This document shows positions 60,987 to 64,000 of a stretch of 64,000 bases of DNA, in pieces. This stretch comes from Streptomyces guryensis (GTDB lineage Bacteria; Actinomycetota; Actinomycetes; Streptomycetales; Streptomycetaceae). The translations under genes and the position numbers were made by a program. The notes beneath the pieces were generated by a model. The model saw only the letters and a list, made by a program, of their open reading frames with translations, ran no database searches and was not told the origin of the DNA. The stretch covers positions 310,001 through 374,000 of the forward strand of contig NZ_JAJSBI010000007.1 of NCBI RefSeq assembly GCF_021261325.1, written 5' to 3'. Every line of letters begins with the position of its first letter. The stretch's first letter is position 1.

Positions 60987-63763
60987 CCGCGATCCGCGTC
61001 CCCGGGCAGTTCCCCGGGGCGATGCGCGGGGGGCGCCCTCCGGCGTGGCCGGACGACCTGGCCGTGCCGGAGCAGACCGAGAAGCGGGCCCTGTTGTGGT
61101 GCAAGGTGACCGATCCGGACTGGCGCCCCACCGAGGAGGCGGTCGCGGCGGCGGAGGACGTGCGGGTGATCCTGCCCGAGGGTCCGGGATACGACGCGCT
61201 GCGGATCTGGCTCGCGGAGCGCGGTGTCCAGTACCGGGTCAGCCGCTACTGGGAAGAGGCCGAAGAGGTCGGCACGCTCAATGAGTTGGGCGGCCGTACG
61301 GATCTGGTCGCGGTCGGTCCGGGTGGCGCTGTCCCGGCCGCGGGTCCCTGGGCGGTGGCGGCCCGGGAGGCCTTCGCCGCGCAGTGGGACGGTGCGGAGG
61401 AGTTACCGGAGGACGACGGCGACGCGTACGTGCGCGTTGGGGAGTTGGTGCCCGCCGAGTGGGCCGCGCTGCTGCCGCATCCGTCGTTCAACCCGGCCCA
61501 GGCGGCTGCCGTTCCCGTCGTTCGGGAGGGCACCGGGCATCTGGTGGTGGTGGCGCCCACCGGCGCGGGCAAGACCCCGATCGGCATGGTCGCGGCGCTG
61601 GACGCGCACGCCCGGGGCGAGAAGGCCGCCTGGCTGGTGCCGCAGCGCTCGCTCACCGACGAACTCGACCGGGAGCTCCAGCTGTGGCGGCGCCAGGGGC
61701 TGCACGTGGTACGGCTGACCGGTGAGGCCGCCGTGGACTCCGGGCTGATCCGGGCGGCCGATGTGTGGGTGGCGACGACGGAGAAGTTCGAGGCGATCTG
61801 CCGTGCGGGGTCGTTGCGCGACGCGCTCGCCGAGGTGGGCTGCTTGGTTGTCGACGAGATCCATCTGCTCGGCGATCCGGTGCGTGGCGCAGTACTGGAG
61901 GCGCTGCTCGCGCGGGTGCGGGAGGACGGTGCGGGCGCGCGGATCGTCGGGCTGTCGGCGACGGTCGCCAACGCGGACGAAGTGGCCGAGTGGCTGGGCG
62001 CCCGCCTGGTCCGCACGGCCTGGCGGCCCACCCGGCTGACCTGGCAGTTGCCGGTCCTGCCGGCGGTGGACGAGGCGGACTGGGCGGCGCGGGCCGCGGT
62101 GCGCACCGCGGCCGCTGTACGGATCGCCCGCGGGGTCGGTGCGGACGGCGGCAGCGTGCTGGTGTTCTGCGGCAGCAAGCGACGGGTGCGGGCGACCGCG
62201 CTGGCTCTGGCCGCCGACCGTGGCGTGTCGACCGCAGGCGTGGACGCGGACGATGCCGCACTCGTCGAGCGGCTGTGCACCAAGGTCGGGGTGCGGCTGC
62301 ACTACCGGGACTGGCCCTACAAGCGGGACGCCGAGCAGGCCTTCCGTACCCGTGAGGCGGACATCCTGGTTGCCACCTCCACCGTCGCCGCGGGCGTCAA
62401 CCTCCCCGCCCGGGCCGTGATCGTCGCCGACACCACCATCGGCCTGGACCGCGTCGAGGTGTCCATGGTCCAGCAGATGTTCGGACGGGCCGGCCGCATC
62501 GGCGCCGGGGAGCGCGAGGGCTGGGCGTTCCTGCTCGCGGACCCGGGGGAGCGGGCGCACTGGCAGGCCCGGCTCGCCGCCGGATACACGGTGCGGTCAC
62601 GGCTGGGCGACCACCTTCCCGACCACCTCCTCGCCGAGGCCGTCCAGGAACGGGTGTCCACGGTCGAGGAGGCGGAGCGGTGGTGGTCGGGGACGCTGGC
62701 CGCGCACCAGGGACACGCCGGTGTCGAACCGCTGCGTGAGGCGGTGGCGTTCCTCACGACGGCGGGCTGTCTGCGCGGCCCCGTGGGTGAGGACCGTTGG
62801 GAGACGAGCCCGCTGGGCAGGCTGACCAGCCGCTTCATGGTGGACGCCGCCCTCGCCGACGACCTGGCAACCGCGGTGCGAGAGGCCCCGGTGCCCGAAT
62901 ACGCCTTCACCGCAGAGCGGTCGCTGGCGGCCCTGCTCAGCACCCGCCTCCCGGTGTTGGAACAGGCACCGTTCACCGACCGGGCCCGTACGGCACTGCG
63001 CCGCGTACTGCGCGAGGCGGAGCAGGAGCATCCGCAGGAGACCGACGAGTCTGCGCAGGACGAGCCGAAGCCGGTGGCCGGAGACCTCGCCCGCGCGGTC
63101 CTCCACCTCGTCGCCGACCGCCCCGGCCTCTTCCGTGGTCGTCCTGGTTACGTGCTGGGCATCCCCGTCGACTCCATGACCGGCATCCTGGAGGAGGCCC
63201 GGCGCTACCTGGCCTGGCTCGGCGCGCAGGGCCCGCTCGGCACGGTCCACCCGTGGGCGGCCGTCGTCGCCGGTGACCTGGCCCAGCGTATCCGTTGGCG
63301 TACGCTCGGGCCCGGCCGAGGGGCGGGACGGCTGTTGTGGATGTGTGAACGGATGGCCACCGCCCCGCTCGCGCCCGATCTCGTTCCCCGGATGTGGCGC
63401 GCGGCCCGCGCCCGCGGCGTCGACGCCCCCGACTGGTCGGGGACGACACCGCCGAACGACTGCGCCTTGCTCCCGGACCGTTACCGCGCGCTGCTCGCGG
63501 AGCGCGCCACCGGCGTCCACCTGGACCTGCGGGAGGACGACGGCGAGGTCCGGGTGGCGGCGCCACCGGGCTCGGTGATCCGGCTGTGGAACGGCGCGAC
63601 CACCACCCTGCACAGCGGCGACGGCGAGGCGACCACCCTGCTCCTGCCGCCCGACGACCCGTCGGACAACTCGGCCGGCAACAGCGGGGCGGCCGTCTTC
63701 ACCAGGGGTGGTGACCGGCTGGGGACGGGGTGGCTCGGGGCGTACGCGGAGATCCGCCGCTGA
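60983..63763 (+). CDS. Ski2/Hel308-like superfamily 2 helicase
   Basis: A 926-residue SF2 helicase. Walker A APTGAGKT at residues 191-198; motif Ia LVPQRSLTDEL; motif II VVDEIHLLGDPVRG (DEIH at 291-294); motif III GLSATVANADEVAEWL at about 323; a second RecA domain with LVFCGSKRRVRA, motif V ATSTVAAGVNLPA and motif VI QQMFGRAGRIG. The DEIH box with HLLGDxxRGxxLE and the AAGVNLPA motif place it with Ski2, Hel308 and HamB-type helicases. About 190 N-terminal and 350 C-terminal residues are unassigned. It is co-translated with a zinc-ribbon protein. Repair and phage defence are both plausible; no recognised defence partner is visible. Confidence 0.82.
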   Translation: MTAIRVPGQFPGAMRGGRPPAWPDDLAVPEQTEKRALLWCKVTDPDWRPTEEAVAAAEDVRVILPEGPGYDALRIWLAERGVQYRVSRYWEEAEEVGTLNELGGRTDLVAVGPGGAVPAAGPWAVAAREAFAAQWDGAEELPEDDGDAYVRVGELVPAEWAALLPHPSFNPAQAAAVPVVREGTGHLVVVAPTGAGKTPIGMVAALDAHARGEKAAWLVPQRSLTDELDRELQLWRRQGLHVVRLTGEAAVDSGLIRAADVWVATTEKFEAICRAGSLRDALAEVGCLVVDEIHLLGDPVRGAVLEALLARVREDGAGARIVGLSATVANADEVAEWLGARLVRTAWRPTRLTWQLPVLPAVDEADWAARAAVRTAAAVRIARGVGADGGSVLVFCGSKRRVRATALALAADRGVSTAGVDADDAALVERLCTKVGVRLHYRDWPYKRDAEQAFRTREADILVATSTVAAGVNLPARAVIVADTTIGLDRVEVSMVQQMFGRAGRIGAGEREGWAFLLADPGERAHWQARLAAGYTVRSRLGDHLPDHLLAEAVQERVSTVEEAERWWSGTLAAHQGHAGVEPLREAVAFLTTAGCLRGPVGEDRWETSPLGRLTSRFMVDAALADDLATAVREAPVPEYAFTAERSLAALLSTRLPVLEQAPFTDRARTALRRVLREAEQEHPQETDESAQDEPKPVAGDLARAVLHLVADRPGLFRGRPGYVLGIPVDSMTGILEEARRYLAWLGAQGPLGTVHPWAAVVAGDLAQRIRWRTLGPGRGAGRLLWMCERMATAPLAPDLVPRMWRAARARGVDAPDWSGTTPPNDCALLPDRYRALLAERATGVHLDLREDDGEVRVAAPPGSVIRLWNGATTTLHSGDGEATTLLLPPDDPSDNSAGNSGAAVFTRGGDRLGTGWLGAYAEIRR

Positions 63764-63900
63764 GCCCGGCCGGAGGGCGGGTCCCTACGGCGGCCACCGC
63801 CCGGCAGGGGGTGCAAGAGGGGCGCGCTGTAGCACAAGTGGCATGGGCCGAGGAGCGGCTCACACGCACCGATCGGGGTGCGGCAGACTGGTGTGGATCC
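63764..63900. other. Spacer between helicase gene and palindrome
   Basis: No gene. It probably holds the promoter of the next gene. Confidence 0.3.
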
Positions 63901-63932
63901 GCTGGCACACGTCCGGCCGGACGTGTGCCAGC
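63901..63932. repeat. 32-bp perfect palindrome
   Basis: GCTGGCACACGTCCGG followed directly by its exact reverse complement CCGGACGTGTGCCAGC, with no loop, 32 bp before the GTG at 63965. Too symmetric for chance. It may be an operator for a dimeric regulator, a cruciform or terminator of the helicase operon. No U-tract follows, which favours an operator. Confidence 0.8.
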
Positions 63933-63964
63933 CGAAACAGGAGAGAAGGGGAGCCCATAGTTCC

Positions 63965-64000
63965 GTGAGTGACGAGTTCGACCTCCCGGAGCCCGATGCC
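63965..64000 (+). CDS. Start of next gene, cut by window end
   Basis: GTG at 63965 opens a frame MSDEFDLPEPDA up to the last base, with AGGAGAGAAGGGGAG about 12-25 bp upstream. Same strand as the helicase operon. Too short to identify. Confidence 0.45.
   Translation, partial: MSDEFDLPEPDA

Noticed and set aside
1..64000. CRISPR array, rRNA or riboswitch
   Set aside because: No regularly spaced short repeats, rRNA sequence or recognisable riboswitch core was found on either strand.

Overview
High G+C (about 70 percent), strong G/C third-position bias, GTG starts and leaderless promoters, PhoU, ANTAR, WXG100, LamG/RHS and agl-type genes all point to a Streptomyces chromosome. The window reads as an accretion of genomic islands, rich in broken genes, around a tRNA-Thr(CGT) attachment site, with an alpha-glucoside operon and a stress/signalling island further right.

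The organising feature is four copies of the 3' half of a tRNA-Thr(CGT) gene (1281, 19194, 36469, 59744), none with a 5' half. Three copies carry the same right arm, with a GGTGGCC pair (11-bp period) exactly 137 bp upstream; three carry the same left arm, with a second GGTGGCC pair 236-247 bp downstream and a partial core repeat 134 bp downstream. These look like attachment sites of related tyrosine-recombinase elements. No integrase gene remains in the window, so the intervals resemble cis-mobilizable remnants. Copy 3 is followed by a tRNA-style terminator instead of the left arm and may be the original chromosomal junction.

1-19 kb: a truncated ISNCY/IS5-like transposase abuts a NAD+-dependent DNA ligase remnant; then copy 1, a MarR-MFS efflux operon, a degenerate NUDIX protein, PhoU, a frameshifted cupin, recombinase remnants, and a polymorphic toxin locus: a frameshifted secreted LamG protein, a 2192-aa RHS toxin with a nuclease-like tip, and a two-domain immunity protein. 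19-36.5 kb: a P-loop kinase, a complete IS3 element, a 2,064-bp Mu/Tn552-like transposon with terminal repeats and a 5-bp target duplication carrying a lipoprotein gene, a compact type VII secretion locus (WXG100, FHA-EssC ATPase, WXG-fused candidate effector, two-component system, one broken and one intact Ser/Thr kinase), a group II intron maturase tail, and a HigB/HigA-like toxin-antitoxin pair with its operator inside the promoter.

36.5-42.3 kb: a GH13 alpha-glucosidase with two ABC sugar permeases but no binding protein, next to a DUF234 ATPase. 42.5-58 kb: small membrane proteins, CsbD-like, PRC-barrel, ANTAR and GAF-ANTAR regulators, Asp23, STAS, GNAT, DUF1003, DUF5994 and slipin, with inverted duplication and decay of a membrane/ANTAR module. 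58-64 kb: a VapBC pair with a nonsense mutation in the toxin, an excisionase remnant, copy 4, and a zinc-ribbon plus Ski2-like helicase operon followed by a 32-bp perfect palindrome and the first codons of another gene.
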